DNA of 48,830 nucleotides from Candidatus Rifleibacteriota bacterium (GCA_018818125.1 JAHISQ010000033.1:1-48830); one strand, 5' to 3'; positions 8,008-17,714 are shown, counted from the first letter of the stretch. Translations and numbers: made by a program. Notes: a model not told the origin generated them from the sequence alone.

Positions 8008-10089
8008 TTATTTAAAACCTCTTATGCGGCAGTCGAGCACCATCAACTGAGCAGAACGAACTCCGTTATAATCGTTGGGTTCAACATGAAACACCAGATC
8101 GCAGGTGCCGTCGCGCAAAACGTCTGGGGCCATAATGTCGCCAAGATTGAAGCCAATGCCGAAAATATTGCGCCCATTTGAGCGCCTGAATTTGTAACGA
8201 AGATGATTTTTGCTCTCGCCAACCTTGCGTATTTCCTGAAATGATGCCGATTCAGCCATGAATACCGGTGCCGGATTGTCAATGCCAAAAGGAGCAAAAT
8301 TAAGGATATCCATGAGAAACTGCTCATCTATCATGTCGATCGGCAGTTCAGAGTCGATAAGCCATTCAGGCTGCAGATCTGATAAGTCGATGTTTTTGTT
8401 GGCGTATGTTCGCAGGCACGTGCGAAATAATTGTTCGTTACCAAATGGCATGGTAAGCCCGGCCGCGCCAACGTGTCCACCGTATTTTTCCAGGTGTTTG
8501 CTACATTGATTAAGAGCTTCAATAATGTTGATATTTTTAAAACTTCGCCCGGAGCCAAGAAATTTGCCCTGATCTTCGAGCAATACAATAACCGGTCGGC
8601 AGTAATCAAGCATTAATCTGGTGGCGACAATGCCGGTTACGCCCTGACTTTTGATGGGTGCTACAACCAGTAATATCCGGTCGTTTTCGAGATCATTCTG
8701 CTCTATCAGGTAACCTTTAACTCGATTGTAACAGTCTTCGCCGAGCTTTTTGCGCTCATTGTTGAGTTCGAAGAGCTCTTTGGCAAGTTCGTCAGCTTTT
8801 TCCGCAAGGCTTGTCGACAACAGGTCTATAGCCAGCTCTGCTGTGCGTAGTCGCCCAGAAGAATTTAGAATCGGGGCAATACTGAAACTTATATCGCGCT
8901 CGGTAACCTGGCGGTTTTTCCAACCCAGTGCGTTAAAAAGGCTGTTAAGTCCGAGGCGTCGGCTTTTCCCGACAAATTTGAGGCCCATCTGGGCGAATGT
9001 ACGGTTTTCTCCGTGTAATGGCACCATATCGGCAATAGTGCCAATTGTCAGGATGTCAAGACAGCGTTGCCACAGAGCTTTAATGGCCGGTAGCTTCGCT
9101 TCAATGCATTTGAGGTAAATTAGAATCAATGCCCGTCCGCTTTCAATCTCTTCAAGATTGAGGCATTTCTTTATTTCGTTTTTGCCTGAATTTGCTTCGT
9201 CAGGAATGCAGGTGGCAACCACTTTGTCTACAAAAACTGGTGCAAAAGCAGGATCTGAGCCTGCAAATGTGAGGATCTCAGGAATCATTTCGCCAATGGC
9301 ACGTCGCTCTGCTTCGCTGTAAAAGACCGGAACACAGCCGGTCAGGCTGGCACGATCAATGTTTTTCAGGGGCTGAAAGCCTTCACGCGGTGCAAAACGA
9401 ACTGCCGCTATGTCGTGCCCATTAAGATCGAAGGCCACCATTGGCTTGCTCAAACGATTGCAACGCGCCATTTCCAAGGCCATTGCTACTTTAAAAGCAA
9501 CTCCGACTCCGGCAATGTTTTTCTGGGGACAGCAAGAGTCGTGTAACTTGGGATCAACGATTGCTACCGCATCAGGCAGCGCGCTGGGCGGTTCGTGATG
9601 GTCGGTGATGACCACATCTATGCCCTTCTGACGTGCATATTCGACTTCGGCAATGTTGCTGATTCCACAGTCGACGGTAACTATGAGTTTGATCCCGTCA
9701 CGTGCGGCCACGTCGATATAATCCGGGTTCAGTCCGTAACCGTCTTCGATTACCGGTACAGTGTAGTCGACCAGCTTATGAAAGCTGCGCAGTGTTTCGG
9801 TCATGATTACTGTGGATGTAATTCCGTCAACATCGCGATCGCCGTATACTCTTATGCTTTCTTCGTTTTCGAAAGCTCTTAAAATTCGATCTATTGCTGG
9901 GCATATACCCTCAATAACAAAAGGGGAAAACAGATAGCGACTGCGGGGCGTAAAATAGCGTTCAATTTTATCTGTGTCGGAAATTCCTCGGCTTAGCAGA
10001 ATTTTGAGCAGGATTTCGGGAAAGCCCGTCCCACGAAGCTTGTCAAGTTGCTCAGCTTCGAATTGTCTGACCTTCCATATTTTTTCCAT
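8008..10089 (-). CDS. recJ: Single-stranded-DNA-specific 5'-3' exonuclease RecJ with an internal insertion
   Basis: A 693-residue DHH-family exonuclease acting in recombination and mismatch or base-excision repair. Motifs: DRDVDGITS (84-92), VTVDCGIS (137-144), the DHH triad in ITDHHEP (161-167), AGVGVAFK near 193-200 and LTIGTIADMVPL near 347-358. The C-terminal half contains the DHHA1 region (QGVTGIVATRL; GGHVGAAG near 540) and the OB-fold tail. About 125-130 residues (roughly 207-335) separate AGVGVAFKxAxALE from the DILTIGTIADMVPL motif, where most RecJ proteins have only a short linker. The insertion has no motif I recognise. The ATG start overlaps the stop of the HD-GYP gene, indicating translational coupling. 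The rest of the protein, including the metal ligands, appears intact. Confidence 0.93.
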   Translation of the reverse strand: MEKIWKVRQFEAEQLDKLRGTGFPEILLKILLSRGISDTDKIERYFTPRSRYLFSPFVIEGICPAIDRILRAFENEESIRVYGDRDVDGITSTVIMTETLRSFHKLVDYTVPVIEDGYGLNPDYIDVAARDGIKLIVTVDCGISNIAEVEYARQKGIDVVITDHHEPPSALPDAVAIVDPKLHDSCCPQKNIAGVGVAFKVAMALEMARCNRLSKPMVAFDLNGHDIAAVRFAPREGFQPLKNIDRASLTGCVPVFYSEAERRAIGEMIPEILTFAGSDPAFAPVFVDKVVATCIPDEANSGKNEIKKCLNLEEIESGRALILIYLKCIEAKLPAIKALWQRCLDILTIGTIADMVPLHGENRTFAQMGLKFVGKSRRLGLNSLFNALGWKNRQVTERDISFSIAPILNSSGRLRTAELAIDLLSTSLAEKADELAKELFELNNERKKLGEDCYNRVKGYLIEQNDLENDRILLVVAPIKSQGVTGIVATRLMLDYCRPVIVLLEDQGKFLGSGRSFKNINIIEALNQCSKHLEKYGGHVGAAGLTMPFGNEQLFRTCLRTYANKNIDLSDLQPEWLIDSELPIDMIDEQFLMDILNFAPFGIDNPAPVFMAESASFQEIRKVGESKNHLRYKFRRSNGRNIFGIGFNLGDIMAPDVLRDGTCDLVFHVEPNDYNGVRSAQLMVLDCRIRGFK

Positions 10090-12422
10090 TATTTTCCCAG
10101 ATTAGCAATTGTTGTAATTTTTTTTTCGTCAGTCAGCACTTCTAAAAAGGCGCTGACAATACGTGGATCAAATTGTGTGCCGCTGCACCTGAGTAGCTCC
10201 TGGCGTGCTTCGTCGAGTGGCATAATGTCACGATAAGCACGCTTGCTGGTCATAGCATCAAATGAGTCTGCAGCACAAACTATGCGTGCCATCAATGGTA
10301 TCGCTTCGCCCTTCAGTCCATCGGGATAACCTTTGCCGTCGTAGCGTTCGTGATGGTATTTGATCAGTGGCACTTTTTCACGCAGAAACTTGGCTGGCTC
10401 GATAATCGATGCTCCGCGTGCAGGGTGTGTCTTGATTTCCTGATACTCGGCGTCGGTCAATTTGGAGTCTTTGTTGATGATGGCTTCAGATATGCCGATT
10501 TTTCCTATGTCGTGCAACAACGCACCAATATGCAGGTTTTTGATTTCGGCAGGCGAGAAACCCATGGTGCGGCCGATTTCCATCGAATAGTGTGCGACCC
10601 GCTCACTGTGTCCACGTGTGTAGGCATCTTTGGCGTCGATAGAGTTTGCGAGAGCACGCACAGCTGACAGGTAGCTTGCTTCCAGATCTTCGTAAAGCTG
10701 AGCATTGTACAGCGAAATAGATATCTGTGATGCCAGTGTTACCATCATGTCGAGATCGCTTTGATCGAAAGGCTCGCCTGATCGCTTGTCTGAAACCGAA
10801 AGAACCCCGATAGTTTTTTCTTTAACTTTGAGGGGAACACAGATTGAGCTGCGCCCGCCAACACCTTGATTGCCTTCTGGGAGGTGGAAATCGTTGATGA
10901 TAATTGGTTCGCCGCGCAAGAATACCTTGCCGGCAATGCCATCGCCTGCCTTGATTGGCTGCATGGCTTCGACAGTGCGCTCGCCCTTGTAAAGCATGAC
11001 CTGCAGACAGTCACTCTCGCTGTCGTGCAAAATTACTGAGCTGGTTTTAACTCCACCCAGAACTTTTGCTGTGAGATCGAGAACCAGTTCAAGGAGCTTG
11101 TTGATGTCGAGAACCAGACTTAGATTTTTGCCAACCTCGTGCAGTGTGTTGAGCTCAAGCACTTTGCGTTTGAGATCCTGCCAGAGGCGAGCATTCTTGA
11201 TCGCTATAGCAGCTTCAATAGAGACGCCTTCGACCAGTCGCAAATCAATTTCGTTGAATGGAATGCCTGAAATTCGGTTACTGAGCGACAAAATACCGAT
11301 AACTTTTCCAGAAATCTTTATGGGCGAGCAGATTGAGCTGCGTATTACCTTGCTTTCCTCAAGTATTTTGGTGTCGTCTTCTTCATTGATATCATTAAGC
11401 AATACCGCTTCGCCGGTTTGACAGACCTTGGCCGCGATGCCATCCTTTATCTGCAAGCGCCCGGATTCGGGCATGATTTCTGGATCCAGGCCTTTGGCAA
11501 CCTTGAAGATGAATTCGTTGCATTTTTCATCGATCAGCAGTAGAGAACAGCGCTTTACACCGCTGAGTACGTTGATAACATTATCTACTATAGTTTCGTA
11601 CACCATGTCCTGGTCGAGTATGCTGCTGAGCGAGCGGCCGATATGTTGCAGCGTCGAAAGTTCGTAGGTTTTATGTTCGAGCTGCAGGTTCTTCTGGCGC
11701 AGTTCGGTCAGATGCTTATTGATTCGCAGACTCATCTGATTGAACGACTCAACAAGTATACCAATCTCGTTGTCAGCGTCGAGCTCGATCTGTACGTTAC
11801 TTTCTCCTTCGGAAAGCTTCATTGCCGCTTCTGCCAGGATGTCAACTGGCGCCTGCACCATCCGTGAAAGTAGCCAGGTTGAGAGTAGCGACATAATCAT
11901 GCCGATAATAAAGTAAACAACCGTGCTGCGAACTACTTCCTGGCTTTTCTCTTCAAAATAACGGTTCGAAAACACCATGCGAAGTGTGCCGCGCGGCTGT
12001 TGGGTTGTTGAATCGAAAAGGGGGTTAGCAATTACAACAGTTGCGGGCAGGTGAGTAAGTCCGCCGAGAGCGACAGGAGTCTCGTGCGAAGATTCAGCGA
12101 TTTTCTGTAAGCTGCCATCAAGTATTTGTACCGAAATAACGTCGTTATTCGGAATTTCGGAAGAGGTTAGCGAATGAGCCAGTTTTTTCAGTCCGCCCAG
12201 ATCATTTTCATCCATAAAGCGCAATACATGTGGTTCAATCGTGCGGACCAGGCAGAGGCCTTTGCTGTTGATGTGAGTCTCGCTAAGTCGTCGCCAGCGG
12301 GTTAGTTCGCTGGAGCTCATCATCAGACAGATTGCTGTGAGCATTATCAGTTGAAATACAAAAAGGCGCAGTTTAAAAACGGGCCTGCGGGAAAGTTTCT
12401 GTTTGTTGCTGGTCGGGGTCAT
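10089..12422 (-). CDS. Membrane sensor c-di-GMP phosphodiesterase: HAMP-GAF-GAF-HD-GYP
   Basis: A 777-residue signalling protein. Membrane segments lie near 13-33 and 168-189 and bracket a periplasmic sensor of about 130 residues. A HAMP linker (about 190-240) and coiled coil follow, then two GAF domains (about 265-400 and 430-570). The C-terminal HD-GYP domain (about 590-760) has the full active-site set: HSERVAHY, LLHDIGKIG, a THPARG motif, YHHERYDGKGYPDGLKG and CAADSFDAMTS. An intact HD-GYP domain hydrolyses c-di-GMP, so activity is expected. GAF domains may bind small ligands or cyclic nucleotides. The gene overlaps recJ downstream and the membrane-protein gene upstream by 1-4 bp, so the three are co-translated. 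Confidence 0.93.
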   Translation of the reverse strand: MTPTSNKQKLSRRPVFKLRLFVFQLIMLTAICLMMSSSELTRWRRLSETHINSKGLCLVRTIEPHVLRFMDENDLGGLKKLAHSLTSSEIPNNDVISVQILDGSLQKIAESSHETPVALGGLTHLPATVVIANPLFDSTTQQPRGTLRMVFSNRYFEEKSQEVVRSTVVYFIIGMIMSLLSTWLLSRMVQAPVDILAEAAMKLSEGESNVQIELDADNEIGILVESFNQMSLRINKHLTELRQKNLQLEHKTYELSTLQHIGRSLSSILDQDMVYETIVDNVINVLSGVKRCSLLLIDEKCNEFIFKVAKGLDPEIMPESGRLQIKDGIAAKVCQTGEAVLLNDINEEDDTKILEESKVIRSSICSPIKISGKVIGILSLSNRISGIPFNEIDLRLVEGVSIEAAIAIKNARLWQDLKRKVLELNTLHEVGKNLSLVLDINKLLELVLDLTAKVLGGVKTSSVILHDSESDCLQVMLYKGERTVEAMQPIKAGDGIAGKVFLRGEPIIINDFHLPEGNQGVGGRSSICVPLKVKEKTIGVLSVSDKRSGEPFDQSDLDMMVTLASQISISLYNAQLYEDLEASYLSAVRALANSIDAKDAYTRGHSERVAHYSMEIGRTMGFSPAEIKNLHIGALLHDIGKIGISEAIINKDSKLTDAEYQEIKTHPARGASIIEPAKFLREKVPLIKYHHERYDGKGYPDGLKGEAIPLMARIVCAADSFDAMTSKRAYRDIMPLDEARQELLRCSGTQFDPRIVSAFLEVLTDEKKITTIANLGK

Positions 12423-13651
12423 CTGACAGCTCCCTCATTGTCTGTAACGCCAGTCACAGTTTCGGTTGTGCGGCCTCGCCTGTTTTCAGACTCAAGAAAG
12501 CTGATTACCGAATTTACAAGTGTTTCAAGATGTTGCCATGGCGAGTTGGAAAATTCATCAGCGCCTTCAGTGACTCTCGAATTGTGTCGTTGCAGCAGTT
12601 CTTCGCTGGAAAGTTTTCTCTCGTAAGGTTTATAAGCAATGTTGTCAGGAAATCGCGCCTGTTGTGCACCAAAATCGGTCGTTATCAGATATTTTCCTGA
12701 TTGATACGAGATCAGACATCGGTGCGCTCCTTTGTGCGGTTCGCAGGCAAGTAAAAGTAGTAGGGTTTTTTTGTTGTTTGCTATGAAAACCTGACCCCAG
12801 GCCTGAAATAGGGGTAATTCAATCAGTGGCATTTTTATGTTGGCTACTGGTGAAAATCCGGCGTTAATGAAAGGCTGCCGACGTTCATTGTTTATTTCTG
12901 ATGCGCCCGGTAGTGAATTGAGCTGCTCGTCATCAATAATTTCTGTTTTAAAAAACGTGCCCTTGGCAATGGGGCGGCCGGGGCGTATGAGTGAATATCT
13001 TGTTGGCAGTGGATGCATTGCTGCACTGATGAAAAAGTAAATCAGGCCGTAACTGAAAATCTGGCTCAGGCTAAGAGTTTGCACGGGCAGATTCCAAAAG
13101 TAGAGAAACCATAACGCAAATATCCCTGCGATGGTCAGGCTGCGAATGACAAGTCTGCGGCCGCCGAAAGACGGTAGTCTTGGTGCAATGTGCCGGTGCA
13201 GGAACCAGACACTGCGATAAAAGTTCACCACAAAAGCGATAAGAAAAGCTAGTTTAAGGTTCTGGATGATGTTTTCGAAACTGCCGAAACTGGCTAACAT
13301 GATCGCAGCAAGCAGATAGGCGGGGATAATCGAGAGGATTCGAAAAAACTGGTAGTAGCGGGCCACTTTCCGGCGCCCCTGAACCGATATCTGAACGTCG
13401 TCCCAGCCCTTGTCGTTTTCAAGTCTGATGCGGCCCAGGGTGTAGTTGTTAATCGCATCTGCCATAAATACGGGAATAAAAGAAACTACCGTAATCGCTG
13501 TTTGCCAGACGCCGGTTACCCAGCCATTTTTCGCCATTATGATCCAGGCTACAGCGCAACCGATGAAAGTTGTCAGATTACAGGTCAGTCCTAAGAAGAA
13601 AACCGCTTTGAGTTTATCTAAACCCGTGGAACCGGAAGTCGGTAAGTTCAT
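12419..13651 (-). CDS. Uncharacterised polytopic membrane protein, first gene of the HD-GYP operon
   Basis: A 410-residue protein without a recognised family. The N-terminal 230 residues contain about six hydrophobic segments (around 15-35, 45-65, 98-118, 130-150, 165-185 and 190-210), and the rest is a soluble domain of about 190 residues. The C-terminal tail is Arg/Thr-rich. Its stop overlaps the ATG of the HD-GYP gene (ATGA), so it is probably stoichiometric with that sensor and could be its membrane partner or signal source (inference). A clear SD is not evident before the ATG. The upstream region (13652-13701) carries TAGAAT and TATTAT boxes but no convincing -35. Confidence 0.65.
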   Translation of the reverse strand: MNLPTSGSTGLDKLKAVFFLGLTCNLTTFIGCAVAWIIMAKNGWVTGVWQTAITVVSFIPVFMADAINNYTLGRIRLENDKGWDDVQISVQGRRKVARYYQFFRILSIIPAYLLAAIMLASFGSFENIIQNLKLAFLIAFVVNFYRSVWFLHRHIAPRLPSFGGRRLVIRSLTIAGIFALWFLYFWNLPVQTLSLSQIFSYGLIYFFISAAMHPLPTRYSLIRPGRPIAKGTFFKTEIIDDEQLNSLPGASEINNERRQPFINAGFSPVANIKMPLIELPLFQAWGQVFIANNKKTLLLLLACEPHKGAHRCLISYQSGKYLITTDFGAQQARFPDNIAYKPYERKLSSEELLQRHNSRVTEGADEFSNSPWQHLETLVNSVISFLESENRRGRTTETVTGVTDNEGAVR

Positions 13652-13701
13652 ACTCTCATAATAGCATTCTATTGAGACAAATGCATCATAAGATTTAGTT
13701 G

Positions 13702-13730
13702 TTGCATTTGTAATAGGTTTCTGCTATAGT
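13702..13730 (+). promoter_or_regulatory. Predicted promoter of tRNA-Pro
   Basis: TTGCAT, 17-bp spacer, TATAGT, placing a start about 6 bp before the mature tRNA. It is one of the best members of the window's TTGC promoter set because it precedes a stable-RNA gene. Confidence 0.7.
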
Positions 13731-13742
13731 CAGTTTGCGTTA

Positions 13743-13815
<73 letters not shown>

Positions 13816-13821
13816 TGCCTG

Positions 13822-13851
13822 AAAAGCCGCCGTTAAATTGGCGGCTTTTTT
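13822..13851 (+). terminator. Rho-independent terminator of tRNA-Pro
   Basis: AAAAGCCGCC pairs with GGCGGCTTTT around a 7-8-nt loop, followed by further T. It sits between the tRNA and manB, so manB expression must tolerate read-through or use a promoter not identified here. Confidence 0.88.
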
Positions 13852-13879
13852 GTTGTCTGATCCTCTCGCGGAGGCACTT

Positions 13880-15238
13880 ATGAAAGAAATACTCAGGTGT
13901 TTTAAAGCTTACGATGTACGCGGACGGTTGCCGGATGAGCTCAATGAACATGTAGCAGAGCGCATTGGCCGAGCTTATGCCGAGTTTCTCAAGCCCGGAA
14001 AAATCGTGGTAGGTCGTGATATTAGAAACAGCAGTGAAGGGCTTTGCAGAGCGCTGGCAGATGGTCTTATGGCTGGTGGCGTCGATGTTCACGATATTGG
14101 CCTCTGCGGTACTGAGGAAATCTATTATGCCACTTTCAGTCAGGTGTTTGATGGCGGTATCATGGTGACAGCCAGTCATAATCCGATTGATTATAACGGC
14201 ATGAAGTTTGTAAGGCAGGGCTCGCGGCCTATCAGTGGCGATGATGGGTTGAACGAGATTCGTGATCTTGCTGCTTCAGGCTTATTTAGCGAGTCTATGT
14301 ATAGCGGAACCCGTCAGAACCTTGATGTGAAAGCCAGCTACATAAATCACCTTCTTGGCTATGTAGATCAGGCATTACTCCGACCTCTAAAAATTGTAGT
14401 GAACGCTGGAAACGGCTGTGCCGGCCCAATTATCGATCTACTGGAAAAGCATTTGCCATGCCAGTTCATCAAATTAAATCACGAACCCGACGGAACTTTT
14501 CCAAACGGTATTCCGAATCCATTGTTGCCAGAGAATCGCTCTGCAACGACTGAAGCTGTTGTTAATAGTAATGCCGACTTTGGCGTTGCCTGGGATGGCG
14601 ATTTTGATCGCTGCTTTTTCTTTGATGAACAGGGGCGTTTTATCGAAGGTTATTATATAGTAGGGCTTCTGGCGGAGAGTTTTTTGCTGCGTAAGCCTGG
14701 CGGTCGCATTATCCATGATCCGCGCCTGACTTGGAACACTATTGACATTGTACGCAAATCTGGCGGGGTTCCGGTGCAGAGCAAAACCGGGCACGCCTTT
14801 ATCAAGGCGCGCATGCGTGAAGAAGACGCTATTTATGGCGGCGAAATGAGCGCTCATCATTATTTTAAAGATTTTGCCTATTGTGACAGCGGTATGATTC
14901 CGTGGTTACTCGTCTATGGATTGATCTGCCGCAGCGGCAAGACGCTCGGGCAGCTGGTAAATGACAGAATGACGGCATTTCCGGCCAGTGGTGAAATTAA
15001 CCGCAGAGTCAATGACCCGGTCGAGTTGTTTGACCTGGTCAGGAAGCATTATAGCAGTCAGGCTGTTGCCAGCGATGAAACCGATGGTATCAGTCTGGAA
15101 ATGCCCGATTGGCGCTTTAATCTGCGCTCATCGAACACCGAACCGGTAGTTCGCCTGAATGTAGAGTCGCGCGGCGATGCTGCGCTGATGAATGCACGCA
15201 CTGAAGAACTGTTGCAAATGATCGGTGGTACACCTTGA
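13880..15238 (+). CDS. manB: Phosphomannomutase/phosphoglucomutase (ManB/AlgC type)
   Basis: Converts mannose-6-phosphate to mannose-1-phosphate, the substrate of ManC at 33856-35268, and may also act on glucose phosphates. The 452-residue protein shows the phosphoserine loop TASHNP at 97-102 (Ser99), DGDFDR at 239-244 for the metal, an EMSAHHYF sugar-specificity loop, and [14 protein letters not shown] near the C-terminus. The start ATG at 13880 is chosen because GGAGG lies 5 nt upstream. An in-frame ATG at 13838 is rejected because it lies inside the tRNA terminator. Its stop codon directly abuts the stop of the convergent comF gene at TGATCA, so there is no room for a terminator between them. 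Confidence 0.9.
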   Translation: MKEILRCFKAYDVRGRLPDELNEHVAERIGRAYAEFLKPGKIVVGRDIRNSSEGLCRALADGLMAGGVDVHDIGLCGTEEIYYATFSQVFDGGIMVTASHNPIDYNGMKFVRQGSRPISGDDGLNEIRDLAASGLFSESMYSGTRQNLDVKASYINHLLGYVDQALLRPLKIVVNAGNGCAGPIIDLLEKHLPCQFIKLNHEPDGTFPNGIPNPLLPENRSATTEAVVNSNADFGVAWDGDFDRCFFFDEQGRFIEGYYIVGLLAESFLLRKPGGRIIHDPRLTWNTIDIVRKSGGVPVQSKTGHAFIKARMREEDAIYGGEMSAHHYFKDFAYCDSGMIPWLLVYGLICRSGKTLGQLVNDRMTAFPASGEINRRVNDPVELFDLVRKHYSSQAVASDETDGISLEMPDWRFNLRSSNTEPVVRLNVESRGDAALMNARTEELLQMIGGTP

Positions 15239-15934
15239 TCAGACTGCGATTTTGTAGGAATGCGCGACCACCAGTGCGCTGATTTCTGCTGGCTTGAGTC
15301 TTTTGAGCTGATCGGCGCATATCTGTAATGTGCTGCCGGTGGTGGCTACGTCATCAACCAATATCAGGCGTTTTTTGGCAAATGCGTTCTGCTGCAGCTT
15401 TTTGTCGAGCGTGAAGGCATTTTCGAGGTTGTCGCGACGCTCTTCTTCGCTGCAATCCGCCTGAGGTCGAGTCGCGCGGGTTCTGAGCAGCGCTGGGCTA
15501 AAATGGCAACTTCCAGTTTGAGCGAAATTTTTGGCGAGATATTCGGCCTGGTTAAAGCCACGTTGGCTTTGACGCTGACAATGCATTGGCACCGGTATTA
15601 TAATATCGTCGTGCTTTATAAGACTTTTAAGGTCGCCATGCTTTTGGCATGCTGCTGTTAGAACTTTCAACAGTTTTGCAGATGGTCGGTATTTTATGAT
15701 TCTGATCATGTCGGCGACCAGACTGTTATAAGAACTGAGAGTGTACACGGCAAAGTCGCATCTGGTGTCGTCGATCAGCCTTGGCGGGTGCAGTGCTGTT
15801 ACCAGTTTCTCGTGACAATCTGCACAGAATACGATGCCAAAATCGGTCGATACTTTGCAGCGATGACAGGCATACGGTAAAAAGGCCGAACCAAAATCCT
15901 TCAAAAGTCCTATAAATAAATCTCTTAAACCCAC
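15239..15934 (-). CDS. comF: ComF-family phosphoribosyltransferase-like protein
   Basis: A protein of about 231 residues with the ComF layout. An N-terminal zinc-binding region (CHRCK, then CADC) is followed by a phosphoribosyltransferase fold with the PRPP loop LILVDDVATTGST near residue 190 and the IPVPMHCQRQSQRGFNQA segment typical of the family. ComF proteins are required for DNA uptake during natural transformation in several bacteria. The start is ambiguous. A GTG at 15934 has AGGTGG about 5 nt upstream and is preferred; a GTG at 15943 would add three residues but has no good SD. Together with RecJ and ComFB nearby it hints at competence, but no pilus or ComEC gene is in the window. Confidence 0.87.
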   Translation of the reverse strand: MGLRDLFIGLLKDFGSAFLPYACHRCKVSTDFGIVFCADCHEKLVTALHPPRLIDDTRCDFAVYTLSSYNSLVADMIRIIKYRPSAKLLKVLTAACQKHGDLKSLIKHDDIIIPVPMHCQRQSQRGFNQAEYLAKNFAQTGSCHFSPALLRTRATRPQADCSEEERRDNLENAFTLDKKLQQNAFAKKRLILVDDVATTGSTLQICADQLKRLKPAEISALVVAHSYKIAV

Positions 15935-16043
15935 TCTTACCACCTCATAGGCACTCTAATGGCCTTTGCCCATAAGTGCCACGTGTTTCGCAGTGCTCAC
16001 AGGATGTGATCTGTACTCGACCGTCGCAGGTTCTCTTTCCGCT

Positions 16044-16072
16044 ATTCTAAATGCAACTTCTGCTACATGCAA
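16044..16072 (-). promoter_or_regulatory. Predicted promoter of comF
   Basis: TTGCAT, 17-bp spacer, TAGAAT on the minus strand, giving a leader of about 100 nt before the comF start. It has the same -35 as the tRNA-Pro promoter. Confidence 0.5.
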
Positions 16073-16245
16073 TATCTAATATAAGCTGCCGTCTAAAATG
16101 CTTGTATATGAGGGTTTCACGAGGGATATCGTGTGGATTATTGCTCCGTAAGTGTCTAGAAGTTGAATCCCTACGGTTTTATGTGCGTTACTCAACTATG
16201 GCAGCGGTTCTGGTATGATTATGATACAAACGGTTGAAATATGGA

Positions 16246-16254
16246 TGGTATAAT
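16246..16254 (+). promoter_or_regulatory. Extended -10 promoter element upstream of rfbB
   Basis: TGGTATAAT is a perfect extended -10 (TGn plus TATAAT). No -35 is recognisable at 16-18 bp, as is common for extended -10 promoters. Transcription would begin near 16261 and cover the short frame before rfbB. Confidence 0.5.
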
Positions 16255-16305
16255 CCAATTGCCGGGTGAAGGGCTGGTGTGTTATAAAAACGCTGAGCTG
16301 CTGCA

Positions 16306-16449
16306 ATGATAGATCGCGAAGTTTGGCTTGAGAATGGTTTCACAATCGATACCAAGGCAATCGATGTTGAGACGGCAGTCGATCGGCAGGCTTGGCTTGA
16401 GAATAACTTCACAAACGATGTGGTTGAGACAGTTTTAGATGCAGATTAG
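16306..16449 (+). CDS. Possible 47-residue leader peptide with internal repeat
   Basis: ATG to TAG frame located downstream of the extended -10 and 27 bp before the rfbB start. It reads as two copies of an acidic unit (DREVWLENGFTID and DRQAWLENNFTND) spaced 23 codons apart. No SD is visible before the ATG, so translation is doubtful. The indel between the copies is a multiple of three, and differences between copies replace whole codons, which is the only support for coding. It could instead be a degenerate remnant. Confidence 0.25.
   Translation: MIDREVWLENGFTIDTKAIDVETAVDRQAWLENNFTNDVVETVLDAD
16321..16419 (+). repeat. Imperfect 30-bp direct repeat, 69-bp period
   Basis: Copies at 16321-16350 and 16390-16419 share GGCTTGAGAAT and TTCACAA blocks with 5 or 6 substitutions. 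Both lie in the leader region of rfbB. Confidence 0.7.
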
Positions 16450-16476
16450 CGATTTGTGCAAAATCAAGGAGACGAT

Positions 16477-17523
16477 ATGAATATAATAGTTACCGGTGGA
16501 GCCGGCTTTATTGGTTCGGCAGTAATTCGACATCTGATCAAGAATACTGATCATATTGTGATAAATCTCGACAAACTTACTTATGCCGGTAATCTGGAGT
16601 CGCTTCGGGAAGTCAGCAATTCTCCGCGCTACTGCTTTGAATCAGTAGATATTTGTGATCGTGAATCTGTTGAACGTGTCTTTGTGACCCACAAACCTGA
16701 CGCGATAATGCACCTTGCCGCTGAATCGCATGTCGATCGCTCGATCGACGGGCCTGCCACCTTCATTCAAACCAATATTATCGGCACCTATACTCTGTTG
16801 GAGGCTGCTCGCCAACATGCCCGCGAGAACCCGAATTTTCGCTTTCACCATGTCAGCACCGACGAGGTTTATGGCGATCTAGAGCTTGACGATAGCCTGT
16901 TCACCGAAGAAACTCCCTATGATCCGAGTTCGCCTTATTCAGCCAGCAAGGCTTCTTCGGATCATCTGGTAAGAGCCTGGCAGCGGACTTATGGGCTCAA
17001 AGCGCTGATTACCAATTGCTCAAACAATTACGGACCTTACCATTTCCCCGAAAAACTTGTTCCGCTCGTGATCCTCAACGCTCTCGAAGGCAAGCCATTG
17101 CCGGTTTACGGAAAAGGCGAGCAGATTCGCGACTGGCTCTATGTCGAAGACCATGCTCGCGCGCTGTGCACGGTTCTGTTTTCCGGTCAGCCGGGTGAGA
17201 CCTACAATATTGGCGGTCACAACGAGCAGACGAATATCGACGTAGTAAGAGGTATTTGCGGCATTCTCGACGAACTGGCGCCGGCGAAGGGGGCATTTAA
17301 GTCATATTCTGAGCTGATCAACTTTGTCGCTGACCGTCCGGGACACGATATGCGCTACGCCATTGATGCCGGTAAAATCGAACGCGAACTTGGCTGGAAG
17401 CCCGAAGAAACTTTCGCGAGTGGCCTGCGCAAAACTGTGCAGTGGTATCTCGACAACAAATGGTGGTGGGAACCCCTGCGCGAAAAATATCAGCGCCAGC
17501 GCCTGGGTCTCGCCGCCAAGTAA
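16477..17523 (+). CDS. rfbB: dTDP-glucose 4,6-dehydratase
   Basis: Converts dTDP-glucose to dTDP-4-keto-6-deoxyglucose, the second step toward dTDP-rhamnose and related 6-deoxysugars. The protein is 348 residues. An extended short-chain dehydrogenase fold is shown by GGAGFIGS near the N-terminus for NAD+, [24 protein letters not shown], and the catalytic YSASKASS. The start ATG at 16477 has AAGGAG with a 5-nt spacer; an in-frame start 7 codons earlier lacks this. The partner RmlA, which makes dTDP-glucose, is 30 kb away at 48328. No rmlC or rmlD is in the window. The gene is single and convergent with galE, separated by a palindromic repeat. Confidence 0.95.
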   Translation: MNIIVTGGAGFIGSAVIRHLIKNTDHIVINLDKLTYAGNLESLREVSNSPRYCFESVDICDRESVERVFVTHKPDAIMHLAAESHVDRSIDGPATFIQTNIIGTYTLLEAARQHARENPNFRFHHVSTDEVYGDLELDDSLFTEETPYDPSSPYSASKASSDHLVRAWQRTYGLKALITNCSNNYGPYHFPEKLVPLVILNALEGKPLPVYGKGEQIRDWLYVEDHARALCTVLFSGQPGETYNIGGHNEQTNIDVVRGICGILDELAPAKGAFKSYSELINFVADRPGHDMRYAIDAGKIERELGWKPEETFASGLRKTVQWYLDNKWWWEPLREKYQRQRLGLAAK

Positions 17524-17644
17524 AGTGATAATAACAGTTGCTCGCAGCAGACTACGCTTGTGAGCGGGCTGTTTTACAGGCCGTGCTTTTAGTGCCTGAG
17601 TCTGCAAACCAGGTTTGTGCTTCAAGATAGTTTGCAGAAGATTT

Positions 17645-17714
17645 CTCGCACTGAGCCGCAAAGCCACGAAGAAATTTTTTTAGTATTCTTTGTGTCTCTG
17701 AGGCTTTGTGCGAG
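17645..17714. repeat. 70-bp palindromic intergenic repeat, copy 1
   Basis: Arms beginning CTCGCACTGAGCCGCAAAGC and ending GAGGCTTTGTGCGAG pair over about 28 bp with few mismatches. The element sits between convergent rfbB and galE, where its hairpin could terminate both. A second copy is at 27269-27335. The pattern resembles dispersed palindromic repeats found in many bacterial genomes. Confidence 0.85.

Larger units (their letters stand above)
15944..16476. other. Divergent intergenic region between comF and rfbB
   Basis: About 530 bp with no long coding frame. It holds the comF promoter, an extended -10 element for the rfbB side and a short repeat-containing frame (entries nearby). Nothing else is recognisable in 16080-16240. 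Confidence 0.5.

Noticed and set aside
7368..12422. c-di-GMP or other riboswitch near the HD-GYP operon
   Set aside because: No GEMM-like conserved core (e.g. GGTCACGCACAGGGCAAACC-type motif) found in the leaders read.
15236..15241. Shared terminator between manB and comF
   Set aside because: The stop codons abut at TGATCA and no hairpin lies between or just past them.
16241..16309. 22-codon frame starting inside the extended -10
   Set aside because: Its ATG lies in the predicted promoter, so it could not be on the transcript.
16188..16412. 74-codon minus frame with FSSQ repeats
   Set aside because: Same repeat as the plus-strand leader frame; no SD and poor composition.
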